DNA from: Marinagarivorans sp. UBA5870
GTDB lineage: Bacteria > Pseudomonadota > Gammaproteobacteria > Pseudomonadales > Cellvibrionaceae
Direction of reading: 5' to 3'
Assembly (NCBI GenBank): GCA_002432555.1
Contig: DJFO01000170.1
Coordinates: 1,506 to 8,249 of the forward strand
Length of the DNA stretch: 6,744 nt
The stretch's first letter is position 1; every line of letters starts with the position of its first letter. Below are positions 4,743-6,744 of the stretch, one piece after another. The notes under the pieces are model-generated. The model ran no database searches and was not told the DNA's origin. It was given only the letters and a program-made list of their open reading frames with translations. Both the position numbers and the translations under genes were made by a program.

Positions 4743-6744
4743 CGTCGAATCCAATCGTCCGACTCTTGATCCTCAACGACTCCCGTGCAGAAGCCGAGCG
4801 CTTGATCAGCATGCTGCACAACGCCGGCCGTCCCACCCGTGCCCAGCATGTGGAGAGCGAAGAAGCATTGGTCAAGTTGTTACAGGAGCAGTCCTGGGAT
4901 CTGATTCTCGGGCTCGATACCACGTCGAACGTGCCCCCCGCGACGGCCGTCAAACAGGTCCGCCGCCTCGCGAAGGATGTACCGCTGATACTCCTGACGG
5001 ACGCCGAAGGCAGTCAGGCCATAGTCGAAGGAATTAAACTCGGCGCCGCGGACGTGGTGCGCCTCGACGAAGATCAGCACCTGTTGCAGGTGATGAACCG
5101 GGAGCTGGTCAACCGCGAAAACCGGGCCCAGCAGCGCCTGGCGGAGCGCCGTTTCAAAGAGATCGAACGCCGCAACCAACAATTGCTCGACAGTTCCCGC
5201 GACGCCATAGCGTTCGTGCAGGACGGCATGTTTTTGTACACCAACCAGTCTTTTGCCGAGCTGCTTGGTTACAAAGACCGAGACGACCTCGAGTGTATGC
5301 CGGTCATCGACATGGTCGATGACAAGGATCAGGAGCGGGTGAAAGAATTCCTCAAGGAATTCATGTTGCGCGGCAGCGAGGTGGAAACCAGCAAGTTGTC
5401 CTTTCAGGGGATCACCTCTCAGCAAAGTAAAAAGCCACTGGGCGTCGAGGTGCGCAAATCCCAGTACGACGAGGAAATGTGCATTCAATTTATCATCCGG
5501 TCGAGCGTCACGGACAACTCCGAGCTGGAAGCCCAGCTGCAGCAGTTTCGCCACCAGGACCTGGTCACCGGGCTGCACAACAAAAATTATCTGATCGATA
5601 AGCTGGAAGAAACCGTCGACGCCGCCGTCACCAACCACACGACCGGAGCGCTGCTGTACATAGGAATTGCGGACTTCCTGGAAACTGTTCAGCAGAAAAT
5701 GGGGCTGGCCTCGGCCGACATAGTGCTCGGCACTATAGCCGCCTACGCCAAAACCCTAGTGAAAAACAGCGAGACCTTCTGCCGCTTCAACGAAGCGGGC
5801 TTTATGCTGCTGATTCCCAGCATTGATGTGGACTCCGCGCAAAAACGCGGCGAGGAATTGGGCAGGGCCCTGCGCAATCACATTGCCGATATAGGCGGCG
5901 CCACGCTGCAGTTTATTTACCACGTGGGCATCGGCATCATCAACGAGACCACCAGCAATTCCGACGTGCCCATATCCCACGCGCTGCAAGCGCTAGAACT
6001 CACAATAGCGCGCTACCACAAAGACAAAAACGTGGTGGCGACGACCTTCGAGGAGCAAGCGTCCGCGACCACAAGTGGCCGCACCCCGAAAGAAATCGCG
6101 AAAATGGTGCAGAACGCCCTCAACCGCGGCCGATTCCGTCTGTTGTTCCAGCCGATATTGAGCCTGCGCGGGTCCGACAAAGAGCACTACGAAGTGCTGC
6201 TGCGCATGGTGGACGAGGACAATATCGGCATGTCCCCGGCGGAATTTCTCGACGTGGCGGCGGAGATAGGCGCAACCACCAAGATCGACCGCTGGGTGAT
6301 TTTGGAAGGCATCAAGGTGTTAGCGCAGCACCGGGCTGCCGGCAACAACACTCGCCTGATCATCAACCTCAGCAAAGAATCCCTCAAAGACACCACGCTG
6401 CCGCCCTGGCTCGGGGTCGCGTTCAAGGATGCCAAGCTGCCACCGGAGGCGATTATTTTCCAGCTGCAGGAAACCGACGTAAACGATCACCTCAACATCG
6501 CCAAATCCTTCACCAACCAGGTAACCGCCCTCGGCTGCGAATGCGGCATCAGCCACTTCGGTTGCGCCCTGAATCCGTTTAATGCGCTGCAACACTTGGC
6601 GGTGCAATACATTAAGGTGGACGGCTCTTTCACCAAGGAGCTGCAGAGCGGCGGCGGCGAACCCGAGGCCCTGAGCAATTTGGTCGGCCAGATCCACGAG
6701 CACGAAAAAATCACCATAGTGCCCTTCGTGGAAAACGCCAGCGT
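4739..6744 (+). CDS. fimX: FimX-like degenerate REC-PAS-GGDEF-EAL c-di-GMP receptor (3' end outside window)
   Basis: 668 codons are visible. P. aeruginosa FimX has 691, so only the extreme C-terminus should be missing. Domains in order: REC (about 5-125), PAS (about 146-260), GGDEF-like (about 270-435) and EAL-like (about 452 to the end). REC lacks standard residues: the acidic pair is N13-D14, beta-3 reads DLILGLD with the Asp one place late, and the conserved Lys-Pro is replaced by Leu-Asp. The GGDEF site reads NEAGF (351-355) and the RxxD inhibitory site KNSE (342-345), so no cyclase activity is expected. EAL reads EVL (485-487), the form reported for P. aeruginosa FimX. Metal ligands are lost: FQLQET (574-579) for LEITES, SHFG (605-608) for DDFG, and PFVEN (662-666) for EGVET. 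N543 and K626 remain. FimX binds c-di-GMP and promotes type IV pilus assembly at the cell pole. ATG 4739 is the first possible start because TGA at 4730 blocks the frame. Symbol by architecture. Confidence 0.9.
   Translation, partial: MTSNPIVRLLILNDSRAEAERLISMLHNAGRPTRAQHVESEEALVKLLQEQSWDLILGLDTTSNVPPATAVKQVRRLAKDVPLILLTDAEGSQAIVEGIKLGAADVVRLDEDQHLLQVMNRELVNRENRAQQRLAERRFKEIERRNQQLLDSSRDAIAFVQDGMFLYTNQSFAELLGYKDRDDLECMPVIDMVDDKDQERVKEFLKEFMLRGSEVETSKLSFQGITSQQSKKPLGVEVRKSQYDEEMCIQFIIRSSVTDNSELEAQLQQFRHQDLVTGLHNKNYLIDKLEETVDAAVTNHTTGALLYIGIADFLETVQQKMGLASADIVLGTIAAYAKTLVKNSETFCRFNEAGFMLLIPSIDVDSAQKRGEELGRALRNHIADIGGATLQFIYHVGIGIINETTSNSDVPISHALQALELTIARYHKDKNVVATTFEEQASATTSGRTPKEIAKMVQNALNRGRFRLLFQPILSLRGSDKEHYEVLLRMVDEDNIGMSPAEFLDVAAEIGATTKIDRWVILEGIKVLAQHRAAGNNTRLIINLSKESLKDTTLPPWLGVAFKDAKLPPEAIIFQLQETDVNDHLNIAKSFTNQVTALGCECGISHFGCALNPFNALQHLAVQYIKVDGSFTKELQSGGGEPEALSNLVGQIHEHEKITIVPFVENAS

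Noticed and set aside
4880..5638. Minus-strand open frame of 252 codons
   Set aside because: Antisense shadow of the FimX-like REC/PAS region, whose domains are well supported on the plus strand.

Overview
This window looks like chromosomal DNA from a GC-rich gammaproteobacterium. The EF-P, EpmA and EpmB proteins resemble the E. coli type of pathway. The last gene encodes a FimX-like protein of the kind known from Pseudomonas and Xanthomonas, so a Pseudomonadales/Cellvibrionales-type organism is my best guess. No species can be named from the sequence alone.

Layout. Bases 1-204 hold no gene but carry a cluster of short G-rich direct repeats and several small palindromes. On the minus strand lies an operon efp (1140-1709) then epmA (205-1131), separated by 8 nt. 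Divergent from efp, on the plus strand, is epmB (1760-2773). It is followed by a 565-residue protein with a PilZ-like C-terminal region (2881-4578) and a FimX-like REC-PAS-GGDEF-EAL protein (4739 to beyond the window end). Each of the last two genes has its own leader with a TATACT -10 candidate and hairpins.

Function. EpmB makes (R)-beta-lysine from lysine, EpmA attaches it to Lys34 of EF-P, and modified EF-P relieves ribosome stalling at polyproline stretches. The complete pathway is therefore here in 2.6 kb. The two downstream genes belong to another world: cyclic-di-GMP sensing linked, by analogy with P. aeruginosa FimX, to type IV pilus function. All four signalling or catalytic signatures checked in the FimX-like protein are degenerate (REC acceptor region, RxxD site, GGDEF, EAL metal ligands), so it should be a c-di-GMP receptor rather than an enzyme.

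Most unusual features. (1) A textbook-looking intrinsic terminator (near-perfect 40-bp dyad followed by eight T on the minus strand) is embedded in codons 12-26 of epmA, just after the efp stop, and probably sets the efp:epmA ratio. (2) A possible 30-codon leader ORF ends in an ATGA overlap with the FimX-like start and contains a Pro-Pro-Pro triplet, the sequence type that EF-P relieves. This suggests, speculatively, a regulatory link between the two halves of the window. (3) In the PilZ-like protein the two c-di-GMP motifs are separated by an unusually long stretch.
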